DNA of 64,000 nt from Cephalotrichum gorgonifer (Eukaryota; Ascomycota; Sordariomycetes; Microascales; Microascaceae): positions 206,648 to 270,647 of the forward strand of contig ONZQ02000003.1 in NCBI GenBank assembly GCA_900312665.1, given 5' to 3'. Below are positions 12,848 through 25,732 of the stretch, one piece after another. The notes beneath the pieces were generated by a model, which worked only from the letters and a program-made list of their open reading frames with translations, had not been told where the DNA came from and ran no database searches. Position 1 is the stretch's first letter. Every line of letters starts with the position of its first letter. A program made the position numbers and the translations under genes.

Positions 12848-13571
12848 AAACTTCTTTTCATTTTTTTTACTCCTTCTTCTCAATTTTTTTTTGTTTTGGA
12901 AATGAGTTGGCTCCTCCTCAGAGGTGAGGAGAGCCGAGAGCGAAGAGGGAACAGCGAGCAGAGGAAAGCGAGGATCGATTGTATAGAGTAGATAACACGA
13001 CGATACGAAAGAAGCATTGCTTACTTGGCTTTTTTTTTTTTACTACATATGGCTATTGGCAGACAATATACCACGTTAGCGGTTGGCATCACGGGGAGGT
13101 GGGCTTGCGCTCAAATCCGGGAGTCGTAATAAGGTCTACAGACTACGTCCGTGCCGTTATATATTCATATATTGGAGGAAGGGCCTAGGTCAGTTAGCCG
13201 CGTATCCTCGAATCCTCTGCGTAGATATACATCCACACCCACATCCACATCCGCGTCCACGTCCAACATACATACATCGCGGCGTATAGGATAAACCACT
13301 CATCACCTCCCCACCCTTCGCACAATTTAGACCACAGACCGCGACAAGACCACAGAGTATCCAGTAAACTTTATTTTATTAAACAAATGCCTCCCCCAAC
13401 CCAAGCCCCTGTCCCCAAACTCCGACTTCTCGTCTAACGCCGCAGATGTCCTGGAGGCGCGTGTTAATACCCCCGTCCCAATGGCTCCCGTACTTGGAAT
13501 CATAAACGACGGCTGCCATAACCCATGAAGAGAGAAGGAAAACCAAAGTGACGATGACAGTCGCGCCGCCC
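12848..13571. other. Convergent intergenic spacer
   Basis: 3' regions of PSD2 (plus) and the SP-RING gene (minus). It contains T-rich runs just after the PSD2 stop, suitable for 3' end formation, and a degenerate CCACAT/CCACAC repeat at about 13230-13262. No gene seen. Confidence 0.6.
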
Positions 13572-16500
13572 CTAATCGGAAATCACGATGCTCTCCCTCG
13601 GCTTCATTGCCTTCTTCGCCTCCACCTTGACCCTCCACTTCCCCTCCGCATCAACAAGCACCACCCTCGCATCCCCCCCTTCCCGCTTCAACTCCTCCAC
13701 AACCCCCTTTAGAAACCCGTCCACCACAATATGCCCCGGTCGTACGTCCTCGTTGCAGATGGGACACCCCCACACGTCCGTCTGGCTCAGCTCCAGCCGC
13801 TCCGAAGGCCGCGCCACACACTCCGGACAGCCACCGCGAACCCTGGTCCCATGAGCGCAGGACTCCTTCACAGCCCGCGTCTCGAGCAGCGTGCGCAGGT
13901 CGAAGACGTCGAGGTGGGCGCACGCTTCTCCGCGACAGGGAACATCCACAAGGGACCCGCTGTAGGGGTCCGCGAGATTGATACAGATCTCCGGGTCCAT
14001 GATTTGGATCTCGTCGTCGTCACCGTCGCCATCGCCGGGGGACATGGAGAGACGGGACTTTATGGTGTTGACGGTGTCCGTTTCCGCTAACACTCTCTGT
14101 GCAAGGGTAGTACTCATGATGGACGACAGGCTTGCCGTGTGAACAAGCTCGACGGCGCCGTAGAAGCAGTACCCCTCCGGAGGGGGTAGCATGACCCCTA
14201 CCGATAGCACATTCCTTCCGGGTTTCAGGTAGCCGGTGATCTCACAGGGCAGATTCCGGCCAAACTCTCGCTTCCTGGCGAACTCGACGAAGCCGTCTTC
14301 GTTAACCTTGGCCGTCAGCACCTCGGGCCAAACTGTCTGCGCAGTGGCCCATTTGTTCTCCGCGATGGTACTACTATCCTCCCCCATGGTACGAATGGGC
14401 ATTGCGCATATACGGAAGTACATGCGACGGCAGCCCTCGAAGTAGCCGTACACCAGCGAGCCCCCGTCTCTCGCCATACCCACTTGAGCACGCTCCTTGA
14501 AGTCCGACTCGGAAATGTCAAACCCGAACTTGACGAGGGCCGAGTTGGGTTTCAGCGGCACGGGGCCGGCAAGCAACGAGTCAATATACTGATAGTACCG
14601 TTCGCGTGGTAGACTCTGCTGGGGTAGTGTAGTCCGTACTCGTGATTTAACCGAGGACGCTTGGACCGCCGGTGAATTCATCACTGGTGTTCTTGTACCC
14701 GAAGTTGGATTAACCGCGGTAGTCGCGGCATTTCCAACGCGGACCTGAGAGATTTGATGTGATGCCAGACCTGGTTGGAGGCCCGCGCCACCCGGCTCCC
14801 CCGGCGGCGCTGCTAACGGGATCCGAGCTTGTGTTTGCTGGTTCCGTACATCCATATACCCTGCTCCGGGCTGTCCGGGTCCGAGCAGTGAAGATGGTGA
14901 GACATAAGGTGATGAAGGAGCCCGGCTTGATGGCTGTGGCTGCTGCTGGGGTTGCGAGTGGTAAGGGTGTTGCATCTGGGTATGTAACTGTTGCGGAGCA
15001 TGTGGCTGCTGCTGTGATCTAGGATCTACTGGCTGCTGAGGGCGATGAGATGGTCTCTTCTGCTGAAAATAGCCGTTCTGGTCCAGAAGGCGCTGAAGCT
15101 CTTGGGCACGCTGTGGGTATTGCTGATGAAGAATCTGCAGATAGTAAACTGTTTGCGGCACCGGTTGCTGCATAAGCTGCTGCAGAGTGTTCTGACGCGC
15201 TTGGTGCTGCTGGACTTGCTGCATGGACTGCGGCTGGGCCGGCTGCAAGGGTTGGTTCGGGGGTTGCTGCGGCGCCTGTTGTCGGGTTAAATGCCCCTGC
15301 TGCTGGGCTTGGAGCTGGTGATCTTGGGTTTGCTGTTGACGAGCATCCTCCTGCTGCTGTACCTCTCCATGGCTGTTCGGGGCAAAAGGAGTCCGCTGTT
15401 GATGCTCTTGGGCCTGTGTCTGGACGACTATAATGCGAGTCGTAGTTAGTCCCTTGCCTCCGCTCCAGGTTACCCTGAGCCCACATGCACTCCGTTGATA
15501 TCTAAAACTTACCAGGTATATCCCTTGGGGAGGCGACGGTTTGTGGCTCCTCCCCTCGACCCTGGCCGATCACGGCCACGCTGAGCAGGGCGCGGTACGA
15601 AGCCTCTAGCTCGACATCATGACGGGCATGCTCCTCGGCGCTGTGCGTCTGGCGTGTATGAAAGTCCCGATCCTCTCCGAACTTCTGGTCCATGGCAGCT
15701 ATGACTTTGGCATTTGCGGGTATGTCATAGACTCCGAGAAGCACTCTGCTGTAGTGCCAGAAGCCGGCGCACAGGGTGGGCGACGAGATATGAAACTCGC
15801 CCAACAGTTCTCTGTGGCGCAAGGGGATTCCCCACCTGGCGACGTGCTTATGAATCGGAGAAGGCGATTCGCGGCCAAGGAGAGAAAATAATGCGGATAT
15901 GCTCCTGATTAAGTCGCCAGGGATTTCGGATGCATCAATACTGCGTATCCCGAGCGGGAAGTCTACCATCCACGAAAGCACTTCGCGTCCACAACTGTGG
16001 ACTGGGCCCAGGATGTAATCAAATTCCGCGCATGCCTTACCTACGAGTTCTAGGGGTAGTCCGAGTAGCTCTGCGCATTTCCGGCGATCGAAGACCCATA
16101 ATACAAGAAACTCGTTGGTGAGGACGAAAAATTCGTCGTGGCCGATCAACGCTTGCTTCAGGAAGTAGAGCCGCCGGAGTTCGTCCGGCGTTTGGCGGCC
16201 GGCTCCAGAGGCGATATAATGGTGTAGCTTAGCCAACCACCCCTCGACCCGATGCGAAGCCTGTTGATCAGGGCCGATGTTATCGGGTCTGGTGGTCTCT
16301 TCGACTCTGTGCATTTCCGTTGAAGCTAAGTGTTGCGGCAAGAGGCGAGCCTGTGTGATTGGAGAAGGTCTGGCTAACACTGTAGCTGCAAAAGCGGGGG
16401 CCAGGGGGGGCAGGGTTTGAGGTCTCGTGGGACTATGCTGTCCCGATACCAGAGCAGGACTCCTTGCTTCCTCGCTGGGAGCAGGGGAGGGGAGGACTAC

Positions 16501-16934
16501 TGTACGGCACCTGCAGACGGACGAGCGGTTAATATGAAGAGTGCATGGGGATAGGGGGAGACCGTGGGTGCGGGTATAAGTGGCGGTATAGGCGCTGAAA
16601 CGAGACAAGGGAAGATAAACCATGGTAGGTACAATAGAATACATATACGCCTTTTCAGACGGGGTAGGTGAAGATATGTCGACTGTAAATTATGTGGTAT
16701 TCAGCACCTCACTCACCTGGCGGTTGCGGTGCTAGAAGTTCTAGACACAGGAGTGGGACGTCCGGCAGCACATGAATCAGGTGGCCAGTCTGAAGACTCC
16801 ACATATCGCTGGGAGTTCGTGGGTTGGGATGTATGAGTCTCGGAGCTAGGTGCTTCCCTAGGACATGCCCTCGCCTGCGGCGAGTCCGGGGACCGAGAGG
16901 CACGTCTTTTCAGGGGGTTTCCGGTAGAGGCCAT
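13572..16934 (-). CDS. SP-RING/MIZ zinc-finger protein (putative SUMO E3 ligase relative)
   Basis: Exons 16934-16717, 16510-15513 and 15427-13572 give about 1023 aa. The last acceptor (TTATAG ending 15428) follows a CTAAC branch site, and all phases fit. Residues 1-400 are Ser/Pro-rich followed by a helical, otherwise unrecognised region. Residues about 410-620 are Gln-rich low complexity. About 680-850 resembles the PINIT-type domain that precedes SP-RINGs. The SP-RING lies at about 885-965: CRGEACAH, VFDLRTLL, then WGCPIC, keeping a Cys, His and the CPxC pair expected to bind zinc. Oddities: the usual Cys of the CFD motif is Val, and an extra Cys/His-rich insert (ESCAHG...GGCPEC) precedes WGCPIC. 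No SAP domain is seen, so this is not a classical Siz/PIAS protein. SUMO-ligase activity is inferred from the domain only. Confidence 0.85.
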
Positions 16935-19551
16935 ATCCAGGGGACCGAAGACCCGGGAAGACAGGCGAAAGGGACGGGGGTAGATGGGTTAGAGGCCTGT
17001 TACCAGATCCGCTGTGGCTGATGTGTGAGGCGATGTGGTAGATGGGGCAGGTATGAAGCCGGGTTGGATGATATCGGCGCTGACAACGCGGTGCGGATGC
17101 GGAAGCAGTACCATGAACTTGACGAACGCTGAGGAAGACGAAGAATTGAGGATGGCCAGCGCTGGTTTCTCAGTCACCCTTCCAGGGCAAGATACCTGAC
17201 GTCAAAGCCAAGACCGTTTGCATGTATGTCGAACCCTGGCTCGACTGTCTATCGTTCACGGGAAACAAGACGAGATCGTACGGGTTGCTGAGTCGTTACA
17301 GTGAAGGGCCGTCGGAGAACGCGATCGACTCAATAAACGCGGACGTTCAGACGGACGAACCATGTCCAAGATATCCCGGTGGCGAAACGAAGTGAGAGCT
17401 CTCTTTCTAACGAGGTATGAGCAGTAAGGTGATAGCGGTTCTATACATAGTAAAAGTTGTGAGAAGGTGTGTAACGTTATGTGTTTACACCTTACAGGGA
17501 AGGCACGATAGCTCATGCGTGCCTGCGTATAAATATATGTCGATGACACCACAATGGACAGAGAGCAGGGAAGGTGCAATGAAGTTTTCCTTTCCCCATT
17601 AACATTAGCGAGCGCTCGACTAGGCCTTCCCTCATATGCAGGCGTCTGCCTCGCTCCTTCCACGCAAGTTTTTCACGTGAAGGGATTGAATAATTCGCTC
17701 CGATCGTTCACTCGGGGAAGGAGGTTGCTACCCGGCGGTTACAAGTGGTGACTTCGAGGTGGGGGACATGATATGACATGGAAAACTAGCACTGTTATAT
17801 ACACGTAGACGAGGTCGAAGTGTCCCCTGGAACATGGCCAATGGCTTTGCACGCTGAGTGATTGACAGAACGAGGGGATAAGTTTGGCGGATCACACGTC
17901 GGTGGAGGTATGAGTACTTTGGATGATGGGGATGGCCAGGCGTGTAAGGGCTTTTGCGGTCGAGGGCGGATCAGTAAATGGTCTGTGCCAACATTATAGG
18001 CAACACCTTTACGTATATATACATGTAGGTAGATGTCCCGTACCTGTACTCTGCGGCTGACTGCCATGCCAATATTGAGGCGCTGGAAGAATATTACCCT
18101 GCTTGTCGAATTGGGAGGCACAGGGATGATGTCTCAGCCTGAGGAGGAGTTGCTTTGCTTTGCGTTTTGCTTCCATGGATGTTCTCCTAGTGGCGTCTGC
18201 TAAAACTAGAGTTTCATCTCTCGAGTGCGACTGTGAGGGGTGAAAATCCGCGGTTTGATACGAGAAGGTCCCGTCTGAATATAAGAAAGATCCGGTCAAG
18301 GATACCAAACACGTACGGTACAGGTACAAAATGGAATAGCTGAACGTGGAGCCTTGAAGTTACTTCCCTATCCAGTATATCAAGACGCAGGCCGCTCCTT
18401 TCGGTGGTTTGCCGCCGCCAGGGCCAATCATCTGCTTGTACTCGCGCAATCACATACGAGTACAAGTAATAAGAGTCTTGGGACAAAATATAACATAATG
18501 CCTCGTTGCCTTGAGCAATGTTTATGCCCGTGCTTCCGGCTGTATCCTATCCTTTGGCACCATACGACTGTACCAGATGTCAGACAATGCTCCAAAGCTA
18601 TTGTGATGAGAGGTCATACCGCTTGCTGCAAGCTGTTTTATAGCATACTCGTGTTACACGTATACCTACCAACAAAACCAGCGGACGCTGTCACACACAC
18701 AAACGCTGCTGAGGTGGGCTCTTTTGGCCAATGAGGTCTGGGGGTGTGCCACAACCTCGCCTCCTCGGGGAAGAGTTGCCGCCCCGGACCAGGAGGCTAA
18801 ATCGCCGTCGCCAAATAGAAGCCCTGAAGCAACGGATACTTGTATGGTACTATCCTGGTCGGGTATGTATGCATACTTATGGTAATACGATACTTGTACC
18901 TGTACACCGCTATTTGGACGATGCAGGTTCCAAGTATAACCGCCTCTCTTTGCTGCATATTACTTCCGTAACACACCTTCCCACACTCGCAACTTACAGC
19001 TGAATAGCCGTCCAACCCGGATGCTAAGATTACATGTACGCAACCCCCCTTTATCACATCAAACCACAACAAGTATTTTCTCCTCCTTGGTAAAAATCGA
19101 ATCTCCGGCCAAGCTCTGCGTTGTGCCACTTCCGAACTGCGAGCCAAAAATAAAAATTAAAACGGCTTATGACATCCAAGCAAGCCCCTACGCTAGGTAC
19201 GGGAGTAGGCAGTCGAACCACGGTGTCCTATAACGAGGGGCATAGACCGGTCTAGAGGTTTATACCAAGTAGCATGAAGGGCAAAAGAATAGGCGACCTC
19301 AAGGCTGGATAGGGACTATACCAAACCACTAGCATCAGTCCGAGATTCCAAGCAACTAGAGATCCTCCTCAAACGAGCCAAGACCTGCCCACCGACACTC
19401 GCACGCATACAACCCCCAGAAAGCTGAGCACGTATATCCATATTTTTATACTCTAGTACAATTCCAGTATATTACATTTCATGGCCAACCCATATCTACA
19501 CACACGAGCCCATATAAGCTCCCACCGAAATACCCCCAGAAACAGGGGGGC
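16935..19551. other. 2.6 kb upstream of the SP-RING gene and downstream of RSM24
   Basis: No gene is supportable. TACTTG/TACGAG-type short repeats occur at about 18436-18470 and 18889-18906. The sequence next to 16934 is the promoter of the SP-RING gene. Confidence 0.6.
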
Positions 19552-20896
19552 TCACCTCCTCTTCCCGCCCACCCGCTCGAGCACCTTCTCCTTCACGGCC
19601 CTCTCCCTCACCGCCGGCTGCTCGGCCAGCAGCCGGTTCAGCACCACACTCCCATCTAGGAGCTTCCCCTCCTCGCTCGCGGTGAGGTCCTTCGCGGCGG
19701 CGCGCGCGCGGATCTCGTCCAGCTCCTTGCGGCGGGCGTCGGTGAGGCGCCACTCCGCGGGGAACTTGAGCTTCGGCGTGACGGGGTGGTGGCGGAGGTC
19801 GAGGGGGATGTCGGCGAACATGTCGGTGGGGTCCTAGTTTTCCGTCTCCGTCAGAATGCACGCACAGGATTACAAGGATGGTAAATCAGGGGGGAGCCAG
19901 GGGAAATAATGTAAAAGAAGAATAAAAGAATAGGAGGAAAATCTGCGTACCTTGGCAGCCTCGAGGAGCTTGTCCACCTGGTCAGCCAGGTGCCGCTTGT
20001 TCTGCGCCTGGTGGTCGTGGCTCTCGCAGGACATCTTGATGACGTCCTTCTCGGGGTTGTACCGCGGGCCGGCGAGCTTCTTCAGCTTGAGCTCCTGCTC
20101 GGCCGTGAGGCCCAGGTCGCCGGGGCAGAAGGTCACGACGACCTTGCGCTGGGCGGGGTGGGACTCGCCGAGGTAGGTCGTGTAACGGAAGCGGAGGGGC
20201 TCATTTTCCTTTGGCGGCTCGAACGGCTTCGCGAGTTCTAGACAAAGACTCTAGGTTAGCCCAACCACTCCCATCTCGGAGGCCTTCTTGCCAGGTGGTG
20301 GAGAGAAGAGAAGAAGGGGAAGACAAGGGGGGAAAGGGGGGAACCATACTCGCTAGCAGAGGCATCTCCCACGCCACGACCCTCGCATAATGCCTGTACT
20401 CCCTCAGCTCGTCCAGCTTTCCGTGCGCCATGCTCGGCATATCGTCCTCGTCGAAGTCCTCGCCCTCGATATCGTGCGTCATGGTGTTCTCGTCCTCCTC
20501 GTCGAACCAGAACGAGTCCTTCAGCGGCTTCGGCTCCTTGAACAGCGTCACCTCCTGCTCGTCGAGGCTCTTGTGCATCAACCTGTCCTGCTCCTCCAGC
20601 TCCGCCTCGAGCGCGCCGAGCTCCTTGGCGAGCTCCGGCGTCCGCTCCTCGGGCGGGATGTCCGAGAGCACGGAGCTGAGGAAGGCCTCGTCCCGGGCGG
20701 CCGCCGCGTCGTCCGCCGCTAGGTACTCAGCGCCGGAGTCTTTGCTGCTCTTGTCTGCCGGGCGCCATCGTAGCGCCGTGGTGGTGAGGGTCCGGTGCGG
20801 GAGGAGTGGTCGCGTGGTATGGAGGAGGGAGGGTGAGGCTCGGGGCCGGGCTATCGTGCGGATGCAGGCGCGCAGGGCCGTGGTAGCCGCTGCCAT
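19552..20896 (-). CDS. RSM24: Mitochondrial small ribosomal subunit protein Rsm24 (mS35)
   Basis: Component of the mitochondrial small ribosomal subunit. Exons 20896-20350, 20237-19951 and 19833-19552 give about 371 aa. Introns have GTATGG and GTACGC donors and CTAG acceptors, and the frames join exactly. The N-terminus is rich in Arg, Ser and Ala with no acidic residue over the first 45 residues, as in a mitochondrial targeting peptide. An acidic region around residues 60-160 is followed by the conserved core: LAKPFEPPKENEPLRFRYTT, a VVVTFCPGDLGL segment, and the C-terminal DPTDMFADIPLDLRHH motif diagnostic for the Rsm24/MRP-S35 family. It is divergently transcribed from ALG13 across 566 bp. 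Nothing looks broken. Confidence 0.92.
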
Positions 20897-21462
20897 TGTG
20901 TGCTGTCTCCCTGGTCGGGTATCTCGGATGATACCCTCATCAATTGGCGTCTCGGTTTTTTTCAGGTGGTCCTGTCTCGCGCGCGGCAGCGTGTAGTTAC
21001 CTCGAGGTTGAAGCCAAAAATTTCGGAAGTTCGACTGGTGGCTCGGGTAAATATCGGGGGTGTACCTCTCTTCGGGTGGGTCCACCAAGCCAATTTGAAG
21101 CTAACAACCTCTCGAACTCCTTACTTTATTAGCACCTCTCTCTCACTCACTCATATGGATTCTTTCTTGCATGGTGCAGAGGGACAGAGTGAAGTGGGGC
21201 ACTATGAATGTGCACTTTCAACTATGTAATGTCATCCTTGTTAGAACATAGCTCACTCAAGCTCATTCACCCTTCAGTCCCGTCCATGTATGAGCTTTCC
21301 CGGAGCTTACAACTCGAGTATTCCCTTAACTTCTTACGTCGTACTATTTTGTAAATATCCAAAACTCGCTTCACACCCTCATCAACCCCCCAAACTCACA
21401 ACCCAAAATAAGCTCCCCTCCACGTCCACCCAATATCAATATCGGCCACACATAATCGCAAC
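20897..21462. promoter_or_regulatory. Shared divergent promoter RSM24 / ALG13
   Basis: A 566-bp gap between two divergent start codons must hold both promoters. The ALG13 side is rich in CA/CT just before its ATG. No specific factor site is assigned. Confidence 0.5.
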
Positions 21463-22410
21463 ATGTCTTCCCAAGCACCTGCGCGTGAAGACCTCACCAA
21501 CACTCCCGCCGAAGCCATCACCACCGACACGAACTACAGCCACCTCCCCACCCCTCCCGCCCCGTCCCTCAACCGCTACTGCCTCGTCTCAGTCGGCGCC
21601 ACAGCCCCCTTCACCCCACTCGTATCCGCCGCTTTCGACCCGGCCTTCCTAACCGCCCTCATTGAGGCAGGGTACACGCGCCTCGTGGTCCAGGCCGGCA
21701 GCGATGCCGCGCAGTTCCGGGACATCGCGCTGAGGTTCGCGCACCCCAGCCTGAAGATTGACTGCTTCGACTTTGTGGATGAGCTGAGGGCCGTCATGGT
21801 CCTGTGCAGGGGCGATGGTGGTGTTAGCAGGGACACGGGTGTCGGGATCTGCCATGCTGGTGAGTTTCTGAGTTCTCCTGAAAGGTGTAGAGAAGTCATT
21901 TTGCATCCACAAAGTCCGCAAAGAGTGAACAAAGGTTCTTTTGTTAACTTATATTACACATATAAAAGGTACTGGCACGGTCCTGGATGCTATGAGCCTG
22001 AACATCCCCCTCATCGTCATCCCCAACCCTGCCCTCCAAGACAACCATCAACTCGAACTCGCTGAAGAGCTCCAGAATCAAGGTTATGCTCTACACGGAA
22101 GCGCAGAGTATGTCCACTACCCCCCTCCCTCAGCCTCTCATACAGAACATCCAATATAACTTCCCTCAGTACCCTCCCCCAATCCCTCAAGGCCCACGAA
22201 TGCCAGAAACACACCTCCTCGGCCTTCAACCCCGCCAACCCCGTCCCCATAGCCCCCGCCTCGGAGCGGCACGAAGCCCCCACCATCTGGGACATCGCCC
22301 ACACCATCTCCGAGCAGGACGGCCGGCTCGGCAACGTCTCGGGGGCGCGGGCCCTCTCGACCATGGGCGAGCTTGAGCGCGAGGACCTTGAGAGGCTCGT
22401 GGAAGGCTAG
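21463..22410 (+). CDS. ALG13: UDP-N-acetylglucosamine transferase subunit ALG13
   Basis: Catalytic subunit that, with membrane-bound Alg14 on the cytosolic face of the ER, adds the second GlcNAc to the dolichol-linked oligosaccharide in N-glycan synthesis. Exons 21463-21859, 21969-22107 and 22170-22410 give about 258 aa. The N-terminus has a polar 40-residue extension and then RYCLVSVGATAPFTPLV, the GT28-type entry strand. The nucleotide-sugar site spans the first intron: ICHAG joins GTGTVLDAMSLNIPLIVIPN, followed by LQDNHQLELAEEL. This signature is specific for ALG13/GT28. Introns use GTGAGT and GTATGT donors; the first acceptor (TATAAAAG) is poor in pyrimidines, but the join restores the HAGTGT motif. 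It converges with AIP1. Confidence 0.93.
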
Positions 22411-22746
22411 GCGCCCCAGCTTGCCTTGCTATAGTGGCAGAGGAATGTGCTTGGGCAAGGAAGGAGTCGTGGAATCAACATTCGGAGTGAGCCACCGGAC
22501 ACTCGGTAGGTTGTTGGGATGGTGTGTGCTGGACCTGTATCTGTATGAACTCTTTTTTAGGTGCGCGTGGCGTTACGAAGGCATTGGAATGGAAACCATG
22601 GGTCGTCTTGGGGCATTGGGAACCGGGGAAGCCCGGAGGCGTTTTTTGTTTTCTTAACCACATGTCGTCTACTTTCACTCATAGTAATAGGGGCCCAATC
22701 GAGACCCTCCCAGCCCAGATGAACCTTTCCTTCCCCCTTCCCCCGC
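22411..22746. other. Convergent spacer ALG13 / AIP1
   Basis: A 336-bp spacer between two stop codons with no gene. It should contain both 3' ends. Confidence 0.6.
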
Positions 22747-24730
22747 CTACTGCAACTTCACATCCCAAACCTTCACCGCCGCGTCCCCACCGGAGCTGAC
22801 CACCTTCCCACCAGCCCACGCAACCCCGTTCACCCCGTCCTTGTGCGCGTTCCCCGCCTTGACCCTGCTCCCGGGCTTCGCGAGGCTCCACACGTGGATG
22901 TTCGTGTCCAGCCCCCCGCTGACCGCGTGCGTCCCCTCCTCGTTCCACGCCACGCACGTCACCCGCGCCGTGTGCGCCGACCACCTGTCCGTTGCCACCT
23001 CGCCCGTCGCGACCCTGTACACCACGATCTTCCCCACCGCGTTCCCGGCCGCCAGGAGCTCGCCGTCCGGCGAGAACGACAGCGTGGACACCAGCGACGT
23101 GGACTTCGTCAGGGCCCCGGTCTCCCGCAGGGATCCGCCCGCGCCGGCCTCGTACACCAGCACGCGGTTCTGGTCCGCGCCGAGGGCGACGACGGACCCG
23201 TGCGCGGCCACGGCGGTGGGCGTGAAGGGCAGCGGCGTCTCACCCACGAGCCGGTCGCCCTCGTAGACGGCGACGCCGGAGGCGGTGGCGACATACACGC
23301 GGCCGCCGGAGCCGGCGACGTCCTTCGGCTGCGCGGGCAGCTTCGTCGCGGGACCCGCGAGGTCGGAGGACGTCTCGTCTATGACGTGCAGCATGTCGTC
23401 CCACCCGACGCTGTACGTGCGCCCAGGCCCGGACGCGAAGCCCACGACCTGGTTCGCGTGAGACACGGCGTCGACCGCCGCGGCCGTCCCAGTGCCGAGG
23501 TCCCAGCGGCACACGCGGCCGTCGAAGCTACCCGTCCACAGCGTCTGACCCTTGCCGTCCAACCCGGCGCCGAGCGCCGTGACGCTCTTGTTGTGGCCCT
23601 GAACGATCCGGATTGGCTTGTCGCTCCCCTCGTGGAGGTAGGTCAGGTCGCCGTCGAGGTTGAGGCTGATGATGAGCCCGTCCGTCCGACCGTGGACGTA
23701 CACGACGCCGACCTGCTGGTCGCGGACACCGGTCCCCAGCCTCCAGGACTGGATTACCTTGCCCGCGTCGACGTCCCATAGTTTAACCGTCTGGTCGGCG
23801 CTGGCGGTGACGAGCTTCTTCCCGTCCTGCGACCAGGAGACGGAGAAGATGCTCCCCGTGTGCTCCCCCTCGCCGATGCTCACCGTCGGCTCGCCCGTCT
23901 TTCCGTCGTACAACTGAATCTTCTTGTCGGCGCCGACTGTGACGAGCTTGCTCCCATCGGGCGAGAAGGCTGTGCCGAAGACGAAGGACTTATGCACATC
24001 ATTGGCCTTGGAGTTGAACTTGAAGGGCGCCCCGTGCAGGAAGCACATGCTGCTGTCGTCCGATACCGTCGCTGCGCGGAGGGGCCTCTGCTGGCGTATG
24101 GACACAGCGTTGGCCGCCTTGGAGTGACCCGTCACCTCGCCGACCGAGTTGCCGCTGTCGGCCGTGACGCAGTGCCCGAACCTCTCCTTGCCGTCACCGA
24201 CAGCGATGATTCTCTGGGAGTCACCATCCCAGGCGATGTCGTTGATCCGTCCAGATATGATATGGTACTCGCCTGCGTGTGGGGAGAGGAGCAGCTAGTT
24301 GTGAGCTCAGGAAGAAAAGAAATAGAAGCAGAGACGGGGTCAGCTCGGTAGACACCTACCCTTGGTGTTGACGGCTTCCACAGCGTCCCATACCCGGATC
24401 GACCCTGAGACGTCGCCACTGGCTACGTAGAACCCACTCGGCGAGAAACGGGCCACGGTGGTCTGCGCGGTGTGCCCGACGTACTGCTTACTGACAGCGG
24501 GGTTGTCGATGGACCTTAGGAAGATGGATTTGCCAGACTGCCCTCCCACAACCGCGAGCGTTAGCTTCCTCGTACGGCAGTCGGTGGTGGGCTGCAGAGT
24601 GAGAAGGGACGGCTCTATAACTCACAGCGTAGGCTATCCTCTCACCCTTACTATCACAGGACAGGTGCGTCGGCTGGCCACGGAGCGTTGCCGGGGCCGC
24701 TGCGAGGATTTGGTCGATGGTGATAGACAT
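22747..24730 (-). CDS. AIP1: Actin-interacting protein 1 (WD40, cofilin cofactor)
   Basis: AIP1/WDR1 works with cofilin to sever and cap actin filaments at cortical patches. Exons 24730-24626, 24537-24360 and 24272-22747 give about 602 aa, the normal family length for two seven-bladed propellers. Family markers: MSITIDQILAAAPATLRG start, GKSIFLRSIDNPA, RAATVSDDSSMCFLHGAPFKF, then regular WD repeats (SVSWSQDGKKLVTASADQTV, LSFSPDGELLAAGN, VAWNEEGTHAVSGG) to the end VWDVKLQ. At the first intron I chose the acceptor ending at 24538: the earlier CTGCAG would leave an intron of only 34 nt, and the later one follows a CTAAC branch site and restores YASGKSIF. The coding strand is markedly GC-rich. 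It lies tail to tail with ALG13. Confidence 0.95.
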
Positions 24731-25732
24731 GGCGGTGGGCAGTAGCTTATAAATATCTCATAAATGTCAATGTCAGGTGGTATAGAAAAGAAGAGCAGGT
24801 GGTGGCACCCCGTAAGAGATGAAAAAAAAAATAAGAGTTTCAAGGCAGCCGTATAACCGGTTCCAGGACGTGTCGTAATCGTTGCTATGGAGTTTGGCGT
24901 TTGGAATACGGAGCATGGAGGGGCAGCTTACTTGTACTCAAATCCTTGGCAGCGGGCGGAGCTGTCAGTGCGGGGGTATGGGCTTCTGGGTATTGGGTTC
25001 CAAGCTCTAACTGCGGCTCGCTGACTAAGTCAGAATTAAGCGCATACAAGTCTAAGTCGGGCTCCATGTTCCACGCTCTCTGATATCAACTCACTTTACA
25101 CTTACATGCCTTGGTCCATTCTCCTTCATCTTGGGCTTCCATGTTCTTACATCACACTCATCTCGTCTCATCTCACCTTCACTTTTACACTTGCCACACA
25201 ATCCAGTCTCATCCATCTTAGTCCGTTCAAACCAAAGATCTTGAAATAACCCTATGTATTTCCAAGGCCTGCCTCGAGAATACGTTGGCCACGACTGGCC
25301 TCGCTATGTAAAGAAGAAAATACTATAGAAGTAAAGGTAAAAAAAATAAATCGCAAACAAAAACGAGGTTTTCCCAAGGTATCATGTGCTCTCTAACGGA
25401 TTACGCCCCGATCGAAAGAAACGAATGCTGTTGCAAGAGCACCCTCCCCCATCTTTTCAAGTCGTCGCGGCATGTCAAATGCCAAATCGTAGCCCATACA
25501 TATCCCTTCGCACAAAACCTTCCAAACACCTACCCACCCACATCTAAACGCCAAATCACTACAGATCAAACACCTCAAATTATGAAACCAGAAAGAAACA
25601 GTGCTCGAGAGAGGACGGCAGGTAAAAGCAGCGCTGGAAAAGTCCCGGCAAGGAATAGGAAAAAGAAAAGAGAGAGAGAGGACAAAATCGAAGTAAGTCT
25701 CCTCCACGAGGCTAGGTCAAGAATGGTCTGGT
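24731..25732. promoter_or_regulatory. AIP1 promoter region and 3' flank of the acetyltransferase fusion gene
   Basis: 1.0 kb with no gene. It has A-rich and CTCAT-rich patches (about 25140-25240) and an A-run near 24826-24833. No discrete factor site is claimed. Confidence 0.45.

Noticed and set aside
15427..15486. Longer third exon of the SP-RING gene starting at the CTCAG acceptor near 15475
   Set aside because: The phase does not fit the previous exon; the TTATAG acceptor after a CTAAC branch site does.
22843..23781. 312-codon plus-strand open frame
   Set aside because: Antisense shadow of the GC-rich AIP1 exon; it has no family resemblance.
24537..24591. Alternative in-frame AIP1 exon start adding 18 residues
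   Set aside because: It would need an intron of only 34 nt; the later acceptor has a branch site and matches the family sequence.
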